A stretch of DNA of 64,000 nucleotides from CAWHQZ01 sp963831645 (GTDB lineage Bacteria; Pseudomonadota; Alphaproteobacteria; Rhizobiales; Aestuariivirgaceae): the NCBI GenBank assembly GCA_963831645.1, contig CAWHQZ010000023.1:496001-560000 (forward strand). Reading direction: 5' to 3'. The notes below the pieces were generated by a model, which saw nothing but the letters and a program-made list of their open reading frames with translations, searched no databases and was not told where the DNA came from. Below are positions 1 through 8,761 of this stretch, piece by piece. The stretch's first letter is position 1. Every line of letters starts with the position of its first letter. The position numbers were made by a program, and so were the translations under genes.

Positions 1-56
1 TTGATCGCAGCCGCGCGCTGGCCGATCTCCAGGAATTGAATCTCGTCGCCGCCTGA
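1..56 (+). CDS. C-terminal end of an upstream protein (partial)
   Basis: The first bases read as the last 17 codons of a forward gene (from base 3), ending ...LQELNLVAA then TGA at 54-56. Too little is left to name it from sequence. In many Alphaproteobacteria the gene just before scpA is nagZ (beta-N-acetylhexosaminidase), so that is a contextual guess only. Confidence 0.3.
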   Translation, partial: DRSRALADLQELNLVAA

Positions 57-143
57 ACTTGCGGCTAGTCTATCGCGGCGGTCCCGAATCAGCGGTGGTC
101 GGCGAGCGGGCATTGCGCAGGGAAGGACGGCTCGAAGTCCAAC

Positions 144-980
144 ATGGTTCAGGCCAACCAGTCCGGAGTCGGTAAAGCGCAGGCTTCTGAAGAGACTTGG
201 GCCGATGCTGACGAGCCGCCGCGTCACACCGAAAGCGGCGATGCCTTCTGCGTTGATGTGGGAGAGTTTGAGGGACCCCTCGACCTCCTGCTCGAGCTCG
301 CCCGCCGTCACAGGATCGACTTGACGCGCATTTCGATGCTGCGCCTCGCCGAGCAGTATCTTGCATTTATCGGGCAGATCGGAGGCATGCGGCTCGAGAT
401 TGCCGCCGACTACTTGGTCATGGCGGCGTGGCTCACCTATCTCAAGTCGCGAGCTCTTGTTTCCACCGGCGACGCCGGCAGTGAGCCGGCTGCCGAAGAG
501 CTGGCGGATCTGCTTGCATTGCGCCTGCGGCGCCTGCAGGCAATGCGCGATGCGGCGGCGCAGCTCATGGCGAGAAACCGGCTTGAGCGCGACGTTTTTG
601 AGCGGGGCGCTCCCGAACCGCTGGCGTTGAAGATCAACCGCCGGTATTCGGACAACCTGTTCGATCTTCTCAAGGCATACGCCGATCGCCGCCAGCGGGA
701 GACGGCCCGTCGATCCTTGCAGGTCAGCCGTCCCGCGGTGTGGTCGATCAAGGAGGCCAGGGAGGTGCTTGGCGGGATGATTGCTCAGATGCACGAATGG
801 GGGCAATTCGATATCTACCTGCGTGACTATCTCGCCGAGCCGAAGCGCAGGCGGTCGGTCATTGCCTCCAGCTTCTCGGCCAGCCTCGAATTCGTGCGTG
901 AAGGAGTGCTCGAAATGCGACAGGCGGAAGCGTTTAGGCCCATCTACCTGCGACGTCGTGCGGAGTCCGAACTGCGATGA
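144..980 (+). CDS. scpA: segregation and condensation protein A
   Basis: ScpA is the kleisin subunit of the Smc-ScpAB condensin that compacts and separates chromosomes in the cytoplasm. The 278-residue product carries the typical N-terminal signature EFEGPLDLLLELARRHRIDL near residues 42-61, then the YLVMAAWLTYLKSRAL helix, and a C-terminal winged-helix region ending in FRPIYLRRR. The start chosen is the first ATG of the frame; about 40 extra residues precede the conserved part, so a later start is possible. It lies directly upstream of scpB, as in most bacteria that have the complex, and the two are probably co-transcribed. Confidence 0.93.
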   Translation: MVQANQSGVGKAQASEETWADADEPPRHTESGDAFCVDVGEFEGPLDLLLELARRHRIDLTRISMLRLAEQYLAFIGQIGGMRLEIAADYLVMAAWLTYLKSRALVSTGDAGSEPAAEELADLLALRLRRLQAMRDAAAQLMARNRLERDVFERGAPEPLALKINRRYSDNLFDLLKAYADRRQRETARRSLQVSRPAVWSIKEAREVLGGMIAQMHEWGQFDIYLRDYLAEPKRRRSVIASSFSASLEFVREGVLEMRQAEAFRPIYLRRRAESELR

Positions 981-1001
981 TTGAGAAAGGAGTGTGACGT
1001 C

Positions 1002-1754
1002 ATGGCAAATGCGCGCACCGCCGCAGAACTGATGACCAGCGGTGATGAAGCAGGCGGCAAAACCGCCAAGATCACCCTTCACCCGCGGGTCGATCTCGCC
1101 AACCAGCTCCGCGTCATGGAGGCCGTGCTCTTCTCCGCCGCCGAGCCGCTGCGGGTCGATGACTTCAAGTCGTTCCTCCCGGAAGGCACCGACGTTGCAG
1201 CGCTGCTTGCGGACCTTCAGGCTTTGTATCGCAATCGCGGCGTTAACGTCGTGCAGGTCGCTGGAAAATGGACCCTGAGGACGGCGGAGGATCTGAGTTT
1301 TCTGCTGCGCCGCGAAGCCTCGGAACAGAGACGATTGTCGAAGGCGGCCCTCGAGACGCTTGCGATCGTTGCCTATCACCAGCCGGTGACGCGAGCAGAG
1401 ATCGAAGATATTCGCGGTGTGGCGGTTTCCAGGGGTACGCTCGACATACTGATGGAGATCGGATGGGTCAGGATGCGCGGCCGAAAGCGAACGCCGGGGC
1501 AACCTGTCACCTACGGCACTACGGAGGCGTTTTTGCGCCATTTCGGGCTTAATGCCCTTGTCGACCTTCCCGGACTGGTCGAACTGAAAGGTGCCGGCCT
1601 GCTGGAGACCAACTTGCCTCCTGACTTTCACGTGCCGCAGCCGCCGGCAAGCGACGAACTCACGACCGAAGAAGACCCCCTCGACGACAGCGACGAGCAG
1701 ATGGGTCTCGAAATGGATCTGCAGGAACCCGAAGAGCCCGACTCCGGTCGATAG
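1002..1754 (+). CDS. scpB: segregation and condensation protein B
   Basis: ScpB dimerises and binds the middle of ScpA in the Smc-ScpAB condensin. The product (250 residues) has the tandem winged-helix features of the family: VMEAVLFSAAEPLRVDDF, then KAALETLAIVAYHQPVTRAEIE and GRKRTPGQPVTYGTTEAFL. The open frame reaches back to a TTG directly after the scpA stop, but the ATG at 1002 is preceded by AAAGGAG at 986-992 at good spacing, so it is taken as the start. The acidic C-terminal tail (runs of E and D) is typical of alphaproteobacterial ScpB. Translational coupling with scpA is likely. Confidence 0.93.
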   Translation: MANARTAAELMTSGDEAGGKTAKITLHPRVDLANQLRVMEAVLFSAAEPLRVDDFKSFLPEGTDVAALLADLQALYRNRGVNVVQVAGKWTLRTAEDLSFLLRREASEQRRLSKAALETLAIVAYHQPVTRAEIEDIRGVAVSRGTLDILMEIGWVRMRGRKRTPGQPVTYGTTEAFLRHFGLNALVDLPGLVELKGAGLLETNLPPDFHVPQPPASDELTTEEDPLDDSDEQMGLEMDLQEPEEPDSGR

Positions 1755-1808
1755 CCGATCAAATTTACCCGGTTTTGCCGCTTCGTGAAGTCATGTAAGG
1801 CCTTGCTC

Positions 1809-2921
1809 ATGGCGGCACGTCACAATCGCTCTTCCGAAACTGCCGAAAACTGGGGGCCACGGGGCACTGTTGGTGCGACCTTTGCGGCCCGCTTGTCGTT
1901 TGAGAATGTCAGCCTGTCATTCGACAATGTCGAGGCTGTTCGCGAGGTTTCCTTCGAACTGCCTCCGGGAGAGATCGTCTGCCTGCTCGGCCCTTCGGGT
2001 TGCGGCAAGACGACCCTGCTGCGGATTGCGGCAGGAATCGATAGACCTCAGTCTGGCCGCGTATTGTTGGACGGGGAGGAGGTTGCTGGGCCGAGGACCT
2101 TCGTTCCTCCCGAGCAGCGGGGTGTGGGGCTGATGTTTCAGGACTTTGCGCTCTTCCCGCACATGACCAACGTGGAGAACGTGGCCTATGGACTGAAGTC
2201 GTTAAATCATCGCGCCGCATTTGCTGAAGCGCGCAATGCTTTGCGACGGGTGGGGCTCAGCGAATACGCTGAAACCTATCCATGGGCGCTTTCCGGCGGC
2301 GAACAGCAGCGCGTGGCCCTGGCACGCGCCATTGTGCCAAGGCCACGTGTAATTCTGATGGATGAACCTTTTTCGGGCCTTGACCAGCGCCTGCGGGAGG
2401 GTGTTCGTCGGGGCACCCTCGAGATTCTGAAGGAAACTCGGGCCAGCGCTCTCATTGTCACGCATGATCCCCTCGAAGCCATGGAACTGGCCGACCAAAT
2501 ACTCCTCATGCGGCAGGGCCGCCTCGTACAGAAAGGTACGCCGCGCGAGCTTTACCATGTTCCCGTTGACGCCGCCGTCGCGCGCTTTTTCAGCCATTTC
2601 AATGAAATCGAAGCGCCGGTGGTGAACGGCGGGGTCCCCACACCCTTTGGTCAGATGTCCTCCCGGGGGCTGCCCGAGGGCGCAAACGCTGTAGTCATGA
2701 TCCGACCACAGGGTTTGCTTCCACTGCGCGCGGGGCAGCAGGGGGCAGTCGCGCGCGTCCTCGATGCACGGTTCCTGGGCGATGATCTCCTATTGACCGT
2801 CTTGTTCGAAGCCATGGATCGTCCCTTCCTCGCCCGCGTGCCGGCGGCGGCCGGCATTACCGCAGGCGAAACAATAAGGTTCGTCGCTGATCCCGCCCAT
2901 GTTTTTGTGTTTGCAACTTGA
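1809..2921 (+). CDS. ABC transporter ATP-binding protein, FbpC/PotA-like
   Basis: This is the ATPase subunit of a binding-protein-dependent importer. It has Walker A GPSGCGKTT, the Q-loop stretch MFQDFALFPHMT, signature LSGGEQQR, Walker B VILMDEPFSG and the H-loop VTHDPLEA. After the nucleotide-binding domain there is a TOBE-like C-terminal part (about 120 residues). The fit is best to the iron(III)/thiamine/spermidine class (FbpC, ThiQ, PotA); the substrate cannot be told from sequence. The frame opens at GTG 1785, but the ATG at 1809 is preferred. No permease or binding protein lies next to it, so it is an orphan ATPase between scpB and tatA that must work with permeases encoded elsewhere. 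Confidence 0.85.
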   Translation: MAARHNRSSETAENWGPRGTVGATFAARLSFENVSLSFDNVEAVREVSFELPPGEIVCLLGPSGCGKTTLLRIAAGIDRPQSGRVLLDGEEVAGPRTFVPPEQRGVGLMFQDFALFPHMTNVENVAYGLKSLNHRAAFAEARNALRRVGLSEYAETYPWALSGGEQQRVALARAIVPRPRVILMDEPFSGLDQRLREGVRRGTLEILKETRASALIVTHDPLEAMELADQILLMRQGRLVQKGTPRELYHVPVDAAVARFFSHFNEIEAPVVNGGVPTPFGQMSSRGLPEGANAVVMIRPQGLLPLRAGQQGAVARVLDARFLGDDLLLTVLFEAMDRPFLARVPAAAGITAGETIRFVADPAHVFVFAT

Positions 2922-3044
2922 GGGATCGATCACTAACTCAATGTGTGCAGCGCCGCCTCGGTTGCGGGGCAGGGGCCTTATCTGCGATAATGGCCCAAAT
3001 GGGCGCATTTTGGTGTGCCCCGCTCGCACATCCAAGGAGCAGTC

Positions 3045-3275
3045 ATGGGTTCATTCTCGATTTGGCATTGGTTGCTGGTCATCCTGGTCGTTGTCCTGCT
3101 TTTTGGTCGCGGCAAAATCTCCGACCTGATGGGTGATGTTGCCAAAGGTATCAAGAGCTTCAAGAAGGGGTTGACGGAGGACGAAGCCACCGCCGCGGCC
3201 AGCGACATCAAATCCCTCGGCAACGAAGCGGCCGCACAGGCGCAGGAACGCGCCAAGGAAAAAGCCGACAGTTAG
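3045..3275 (+). CDS. tatA: Sec-independent translocase protein TatA
   Basis: TatA forms the variable-size pore of the twin-arginine system, which exports folded proteins across the inner membrane. The 76-residue product has a short N-terminal membrane segment (WHWLLVILVVVLLFG), the FGRGKISDLMGDVAKGIKSF hinge and amphipathic helix, and an acidic/basic tail. The ATG at 3045 is chosen over an earlier in-frame codon at 3015 because AAGGAG (3034-3039) sits just in front and the family motif begins here. It is first in a tatABC cluster. Confidence 0.95.
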   Translation: MGSFSIWHWLLVILVVVLLFGRGKISDLMGDVAKGIKSFKKGLTEDEATAAASDIKSLGNEAAAQAQERAKEKADS

Positions 3276-3322
3276 CCTGTCGCGACTTGGCCGGATTGCC
3301 GGCCGCAAGGACAGGAACGCCA

Positions 3323-3715
3323 ATGTTTGACTTCGGCATCGGCGCCAGTGAGCTGATGATCATCGCCGTTGTGGCGCTTATTGTCGTCGGTCCGCGGGAA
3401 CTGCCCAGGGTTCTTCGTGCCGTCGGGCGCTTCGTCAATCAACTGCGCGGCATGGCCGGCGAGTTCCAGAAACATCTCGATGCGGCGATGCGCGAATCCG
3501 GCATCGAAGATGTGAAAAAGGACGTCAGAAATCTGACCAACGTCGCCGTGACGGGCGACATCGGCAGGCAGATGTCGGATACCTTCAGCAAGCAGAGCAC
3601 AGACATGAAGCAGCTGCTGGAAGCCAAGGAACCGCCTGCGCCGGTCGCCATTACGCAACCGCCCGAGCCCGCCACCGAGCCCGCCTCCGAGGACGTCCAG
3701 GCGAAGGCGTCATGA
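3323..3715 (+). CDS. tatB: Sec-independent translocase protein TatB
   Basis: TatB pairs with TatC to form the receptor for twin-arginine signal peptides. The 130-residue product begins MFDFGIGASELMIIAVVALIVVGP, with the conserved E and GP of the membrane segment, followed by an amphipathic helix (RELPRVLRAVGRFVNQLRGMA) and a proline/alanine/glutamate-rich tail. An open frame extends back to 3287, but the family start is the ATG at 3323, behind a purine-rich stretch. The stop overlaps the tatC start by four bases (ATGA), so the two are translationally coupled. Confidence 0.95.
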   Translation: MFDFGIGASELMIIAVVALIVVGPRELPRVLRAVGRFVNQLRGMAGEFQKHLDAAMRESGIEDVKKDVRNLTNVAVTGDIGRQMSDTFSKQSTDMKQLLEAKEPPAPVAITQPPEPATEPASEDVQAKAS

Positions 3716-4509
3716 CACAGGAGGACATCGACAAGACCGAGGCGCCGCTAATCGACCATCTGATCGAGTTGCGGCAACGCCTCATCTATTGCGTCATCGG
3801 CGTCGTGGTTGCCTTCGTCGCCTCCTTCGCGTTCGCCGGCCAGATATTCAATGTCCTTGTGCAACCTTTTTTCTGGGCGCTCGGCCAGAGCTATGACCTC
3901 GAGCTCATATACACTTCACTGCCCGAAAAATTCTTCACCGAGATCAAGATTGGCTTATTTGGAGCGCTCTTCATCACCTTTCCGCTCATCGCCGTTCAGA
4001 TCTACCGATTTGTTGCCCCCGGGCTTTACCGCAACGAGAAAGATGCGTTTCGTCCCTATCTGATCGCCACCCCGCTGTTCTTCATACTCGGCGCAGCAGT
4101 GGTTTATTTCCTGCTGATGCCTCTCGCCATCAAGTTCTTCATCGGCTACCAGCAGAGTGGGGCTCTCGGTCAGGCCGAGATCAAGCTTCTGCCGAGAGTG
4201 AGCGAATACCTGAGCTTCGTGATGGCGCTCATCCTGGCGTTCGGCGTCTGTTTTCAACTTCCGGTGATATTGACGCTTCTAGGTCAGATCGGAGTGGTGA
4301 CCTATGACGGTCTGAAGAGCGGGCGAAAGTTTGCCATCGTCGGGGTATTCGTTGTGGCGGCCGTTCTTACTCCTCCGGATCCGATCAGCCAGATCGCTCT
4401 CGCAATACCTCTGATCGGTCTCTACGAGGTTGCGGTGCAGGCGGTTCGCTTCCTTGAAAAGCGACGCGCGGCAGCCGAGAAGCGCCGCGAAGTCTCGCAG
4501 AGCGCCTGA
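3712..4509 (+). CDS. tatC: Sec-independent translocase protein TatC
   Basis: TatC is the multispanning receptor of the Tat export system. The 265-residue product shows the family's cytoplasmic start (APLIDHLIELRQRLIY), six predicted membrane segments, the conserved F..P pattern in SLPEKFFTEIKIGLFGALFI, and the late segment VLTPPDPISQIALAIPL. The ATG overlaps the tatB stop. Its length and order (tatA-tatB-tatC, then serS) are those seen in many Alphaproteobacteria. Confidence 0.96.
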   Translation: MTQEDIDKTEAPLIDHLIELRQRLIYCVIGVVVAFVASFAFAGQIFNVLVQPFFWALGQSYDLELIYTSLPEKFFTEIKIGLFGALFITFPLIAVQIYRFVAPGLYRNEKDAFRPYLIATPLFFILGAAVVYFLLMPLAIKFFIGYQQSGALGQAEIKLLPRVSEYLSFVMALILAFGVCFQLPVILTLLGQIGVVTYDGLKSGRKFAIVGVFVVAAVLTPPDPISQIALAIPLIGLYEVAVQAVRFLEKRRAAAEKRREVSQSA

Positions 4510-4585
4510 CGCTTTACCCTGTCCGGCTGCGCGCCTATACACTCCGGCGGCGGAAGTCGAGAGAATTCGGGCGGTTCGGCGCGCA

Positions 4586-5872
4586 ATGCACGACATCAAG
4601 TGGATCAGGGACCACCCCGACGAGTTCGATCGCGGGCTGAAACGGCGTGGTCTTGCTCCACAGTCGGCCACAATCCTCGCTATCGACCAGTCGCGTCGCG
4701 AAGAGGTGCAGAAACTCCAGGACGCACAGGCGCGCCGCAACACAGCCTCCAAGGCGATCGGCGGCGCCCTGGCGGCCAAGGATCACGGCGAAGCGGAGCG
4801 GCTCCGTGCGGAAGTGGTAAAGCTCAAGCAGATCATCCAGACGGGTGAAGAGTCCGAACAGTCCATTGCGGAGAAAATGCGGCAGAGGCTGTCGGAACTT
4901 CCGAACATACCGCTTGATGAAGTGCCGGATGGCGAGGACTCGCGGGCCAATCGCGAGGTGAAGCGCTACGGAGAGCGGCCGTCATTCGATTTTCCACCGC
5001 GGCAGCACTTCGAGATCGGCGAACGATTGGGCCTGATGGATTTCGATACCGCGGCATCCATTGCGGGCGCCCGCTTTGTTGTTCTGAAGGGCGCCCTAGC
5101 CCGCCTCGAGCGCGCCCTTGGCCATTTCATGCTCGACCTTCATACCGCCGAGAACGGCTATACGGAGAGTTACGTTCCCTATCTCGTTCGCGACGAAGCC
5201 ATGTTCGGGACCGGCAATTTGCCGAAGTTCGCTGAGGATCTGTTCGTCACGACGGATGGCCGCTGGCTCATTCCGACCGCCGAAGTTTCACTGACCAACT
5301 TCGTCCGTGAGCGGATTACCGAGGAACGGGACCTGCCGCTGCGGCTGACCGCCTATACCCCTTGTTTTCGATCTGAAGCAGGATCGGCTGGGAAAGATAC
5401 CCGCGGCATGATGCGTCAGCACCAGTTCTCCAAGGTCGAGCTGGTTTCGATCACGACCGCCGAAGCTGCGCGCGCGGAGCTTGAACGCATGCGTCAAGCG
5501 GCCGAAATGGTGCTCGAGCGTTTGGGTCTTCACTACCGCACCGTCATTTTGTGCACAGGCGACATGGGCTTCAACGCTCACATGACCTACGATATCGAGG
5601 TCTGGCTGCCGGGGCAGGATGCCTTCCGCGAGATCTCGAGCTGCTCGCTGTGTGGAGAGTTTCAGGCCCGGCGCATGGAAGCGCGCTACCGCCCAGCCGG
5701 CCAGGGCAGGTCGTTGCGCTACCTGCACACGCTCAATGGCTCGGGCCTGGCTATCGGTAGGACGCTGATTGCGATTCTGGAAAACTTTCAACGGAAGGAC
5801 GGCAGCGTCGCGATACCTGCAGCACTCAAGCCGTACATGGGCGGTCTTGACTCAGTCGGAGCCCATGGCTGA
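4586..5872 (+). CDS. serS: seryl-tRNA synthetase
   Basis: This enzyme charges tRNA-Ser (and tRNA-Sec where present) with serine in the cytoplasm. The 428-residue product starts MHDIKWIRDHPDEFD, has the N-terminal antiparallel coiled-coil arm (roughly residues 30-110) that grips the long variable arm of tRNA-Ser, and then the class II catalytic core. Motif 2 is seen as CFRSEAGSAGKDTRGMMRQH and motif 3 as GSGLAIGRTLIAILEN. The frame is open back to 4430, but the family start is the ATG at 4586. The last eight bases overlap the start of surE. Confidence 0.96.
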   Translation: MHDIKWIRDHPDEFDRGLKRRGLAPQSATILAIDQSRREEVQKLQDAQARRNTASKAIGGALAAKDHGEAERLRAEVVKLKQIIQTGEESEQSIAEKMRQRLSELPNIPLDEVPDGEDSRANREVKRYGERPSFDFPPRQHFEIGERLGLMDFDTAASIAGARFVVLKGALARLERALGHFMLDLHTAENGYTESYVPYLVRDEAMFGTGNLPKFAEDLFVTTDGRWLIPTAEVSLTNFVRERITEERDLPLRLTAYTPCFRSEAGSAGKDTRGMMRQHQFSKVELVSITTAEAARAELERMRQAAEMVLERLGLHYRTVILCTGDMGFNAHMTYDIEVWLPGQDAFREISSCSLCGEFQARRMEARYRPAGQGRSLRYLHTLNGSGLAIGRTLIAILENFQRKDGSVAIPAALKPYMGGLDSVGAHG

Positions 5873-6676
5873 ACAATCTCTGCTCAATCGAGAGGGCGAG
5901 CCGCTCCGCATTCTCGTCACCAATGACGACGGCATTCACGCACCGGGACTGGCGGCCTTGGAACGGGTTTCCGAAGCGCTTTCGCCCGATGTTTGGGTAG
6001 TCGCGCCGGAAACCGAACAGTCGGGCAAGTCCCATTCGCTGTCGCTTTCGGATCCCCTGCGCATGCGGAAAGTCGACGAACGCCGGGTGGCCGTCGACGG
6101 TACACCGGCCGACTGTGTCATCCTTGCCGTGCGCAAGGTCATGCCGGCGCCGCCCGATCTGGTGCTGTCGGGCATCAACCGCGGCCAGAACATGGCTGAT
6201 GATGTGACGTACTCGGGCACGATTGCAGCCGCCATGGAAGGGACTTCCCTCGGGCTGAAATCGATTGCGCTTTCCCAGGTATTCGGCACGTCAAGGGGTG
6301 GCGATGCCGACTGGTCCGTCGCCGCGACACACGGGCCGAAATTCTGCGCTTACTCGCTTCCGCCGACCTCGGTCCGGGCGTTCTGCTGAATGTCAACTTC
6401 CCCGACTGCCGGCCCGGCGAGGTACGCGGCGTTGAAGTGACGAGGCAGGGCAAACGGGATCAAAGCCTGTTGCTGGTCGATGAAAGAATCGACACTCGGG
6501 GGCGCGCCTACTACTGGCTTGGCTTCAAACGCGAACAGACCGAGCCGGCGCCCGGCACCGACCTGCACGCGATCTGCAATCGCCTGATTTCGGTTACCCC
6601 CTTGCACATGAACCTGACTCAAATCGAATCGATGGAGGCCCTTCGCACGCTGATCGGCGCCAGCCTCCAGTCCTGA
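5865..6676 (+). pseudogene. surE: 5'/3'-nucleotidase SurE, frameshifted
   Basis: SurE is a metal-dependent survival nucleotidase acting on nucleoside monophosphates. The start (ATG 5865, overlapping serS) leads into the metal-binding ILVTNDDGIHAPG and the later SGINRGQN motif, followed by YSGTIAAAMEG. The frame is then lost: at about 6327-6332 the reading must move by one base (as if one base were missing) to continue with RAEILRLLASADLGPGVLLN and NVNFPD and run to the stop at 6676. Without correction the protein ends at 6389 after a short nonsense tail. All metal ligands lie before the break. This is either a real frameshift or a single-base sequence error; the sequence after it is well conserved, which favours a recent or technical cause. 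Confidence 0.8.
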
Positions 6677-6680
6677 TCGC

Positions 6681-7322
6681 ATGACCGAAGACCCGCGCAA
6701 GATCGAGTTGCTCATGATGCTTCGCGATCGGGGCGTTCGCGATACCCGAGTTCTCGAAGCCATTGAAAACGTGCCGCGGGACCTGTTTCTGCCCAGCAGT
6801 TTCGAGCACCAGGCGTATGCCGATCAGGCTCTGCCGATTGCCTGCGGGCAGACCATCAGCCAGCCGTTCATCGTCGCCTTCATGACCGACCGGCTGAAGG
6901 TCGGCGCCCGCATGAAGGTCTTGGAAGTGGGGACGGGGTCCGGTTATCAGACGGCTGTACTTTCGCATTTGTGCCGCCGTGTTTACACTATCGAACGTTA
7001 TCGCCCGCTCAATCGCGAAGCAGTGGAGAGGTTCAGGCGGCTTGAGCTGTCGAACATCACCGCCATGGTCGGAGACGGCATGAAGGGGTGGCCCGCGCAA
7101 GCACCGTTTGAGCGTATCATTGTGACCGCCGCTGCTTCCGAGGTGCCGGCCGACCTGATTGATCAGCTGGCTCTCGACGGCATCATGATCATCCCCGTTG
7201 AAACATCGCCGGCCCGGCAGGAACTCCAGCGCATTGTCAGGACCAGCAAGGGAGTGCGAAGCGATCACCTGCTCCACGTCAGGTTCGTACCGCTCGTCCA
7301 GGGCGTGGCTAGGGACGGCTGA
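6681..7322 (+). CDS. pcm: protein-L-isoaspartate O-methyltransferase
   Basis: Pcm methylates isoaspartyl residues in aged proteins using S-adenosylmethionine, starting their repair. The 213-residue product has the SAM-binding motif VLEVGTGSGYQTAVL (motif I), followed by VYTIERY, and a post-I stretch RIIVTAAASEVP that is well conserved in the family. It begins four bases after the surE stop, matching the usual surE-pcm pair, and is followed by the LysM/M23 lipoprotein gene, another common partner. Confidence 0.93.
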   Translation: MTEDPRKIELLMMLRDRGVRDTRVLEAIENVPRDLFLPSSFEHQAYADQALPIACGQTISQPFIVAFMTDRLKVGARMKVLEVGTGSGYQTAVLSHLCRRVYTIERYRPLNREAVERFRRLELSNITAMVGDGMKGWPAQAPFERIIVTAAASEVPADLIDQLALDGIMIIPVETSPARQELQRIVRTSKGVRSDHLLHVRFVPLVQGVARDG

Positions 7323-7420
7323 TCATTGGTTCGGGGCGGCCATTTTCCGCCAAGCGTAAACCCACTCTTAACTTAAACCGACCAAGATGAGGTTTGACGT
7401 CAGTTTGGGAGAGAGTTGGT

Positions 7421-8692
7421 ATGCGTAACTTTTTCGTTCCCCTGAGCCGCGAGTCCCTGTCGACATCGACGCTCGTAACAGCACTGGCAGGATTGCTGCT
7501 TGCGGGGTGCTCGAGCTCCATTGACCGGTTTACCGACTATCCAGGGGAAAGCGACAATACCCATACCGCCTCCGCGCCATCACGGGGGCGTGGTTCAGGT
7601 GGAGATGAGATCATTCAAAGCTCACCTCTCGCAGGGGGCAGCAGCCGGAACCACGCGCAAGCCGGGTACAGTCCCCCCAAGTACGAGCCTGATGGCCGAT
7701 ACCGGGGAGCAGCCGCGGGCAGCGCGACCGGGGAAGGCTCCGTCGTAGTCGCGCAAGGGCAAACTCTTTACTCGATCGCCCGCGCCCACCGAAAATCGGT
7801 GCAGTCTGTCGCCTCCGCCAACGGAATCCCGGCGCCGTACCACGTCAGGGTAGGGCAGAGAATCCTTATACCGGATGCTGGCGGATCGCCGGACAGGGTG
7901 GAACTGGCCAAGGCGCCGGCCTCCGGCAACCTCCCGCGGTCCGGACGGGTTCACTCCGTCCGGTCAGGAGACACGCTGTTCTCGCTGGGTCGAAAATACA
8001 AGCTGCATCCTTATGCAATCGCCGACCTCAACGGTCTTTCGCATACATCGCCGTTGCATCTGGGTCAGAAGGTTCGCATCCCTGCGGGAGGCACGCGGGT
8101 TGCCTCCGCCCCGGCGATCGCAGCCGAAGCTCCTGTAGCCGATCGCGCTGCCTCGGATGGCTTCGAGGACACCCAGATCGGGGACGCCGGAGCCGAAAGC
8201 GGCAAGTCACAACAGCGTCTCGAGGAAGAGCCCTTGCCAGGCGGCGAAGCCGACGAAGCACCGTCGTCAGCCGAAGAGCCCGCCGTGGAGCAGAATGCGG
8301 TGCAGAATTTTCGCTGGCCGGTCAGGGGCCGGGTGATTTCGACCTTTGGCGACAAGCCCGGCGGCATGCGCAACGAAGGCATAAACATCGCGGTGCCGGA
8401 AGGTGCAGGCGTGCGCGCCGCCGACAGTGGTGTGGTTGCCTACGCGGGCAACGAACTGAAGGGCTACGGCAATCTGGTGCTGATCCGCCATCAGGGCGGC
8501 TGGGTCACCGCCTACGCGCACAACAAGGAACTGATCGTGAAGCGCGGCGACACAGTCAAACGCGGTGACATGATCGCCAAGGCAGGCCGCACCGGCTCGG
8601 TGGAAAGCCCTCAGTTGCATTTCGAGCTGCGCAAAGGCGCAACAGCGGTTGATCCGGTCAAATATCTGACCTCCGCGACCGTTGCCAACTGA
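7421..8692 (+). CDS. LysM and M23-type envelope lipoprotein, NlpD-like
   Basis: This is a probable lipoprotein that activates cell-wall amidases at division. It has a signal peptide ending in a lipobox (LLLAGC), two LysM peptidoglycan-binding modules (QGQTLYSIARAHRKSVQSVA and SGDTLFSLGRKYKLHPYAIA regions), a linker rich in A, E and P, and a C-terminal LytM/M23 domain. The M23 zinc ligands look lost: the usual HxxxD reads NEGINIA, and the final HxH reads QLH. The domain is therefore probably a non-catalytic activator, as in NlpD and EnvC. The ATG at 7421 is chosen behind GGGAGAG. The surE-pcm-nlpD order supports the assignment. Confidence 0.87.
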   Translation: MRNFFVPLSRESLSTSTLVTALAGLLLAGCSSSIDRFTDYPGESDNTHTASAPSRGRGSGGDEIIQSSPLAGGSSRNHAQAGYSPPKYEPDGRYRGAAAGSATGEGSVVVAQGQTLYSIARAHRKSVQSVASANGIPAPYHVRVGQRILIPDAGGSPDRVELAKAPASGNLPRSGRVHSVRSGDTLFSLGRKYKLHPYAIADLNGLSHTSPLHLGQKVRIPAGGTRVASAPAIAAEAPVADRAASDGFEDTQIGDAGAESGKSQQRLEEEPLPGGEADEAPSSAEEPAVEQNAVQNFRWPVRGRVISTFGDKPGGMRNEGINIAVPEGAGVRAADSGVVAYAGNELKGYGNLVLIRHQGGWVTAYAHNKELIVKRGDTVKRGDMIAKAGRTGSVESPQLHFELRKGATAVDPVKYLTSATVAN

Positions 8693-8761
8693 TCGACGCC
8701 TCCGCTACAAGACGCCGGCTGGCGATGATGCGTCGGCCGTCGTCTCTTGTGAGAACGAGTC

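Noticed and set aside
2993..3004. GCCCA-AA-TGGGC inverted repeat before tatA
   Set aside because: Only five pairs and a two-base loop; the TTTT after it is offset, so I do not call a terminator.
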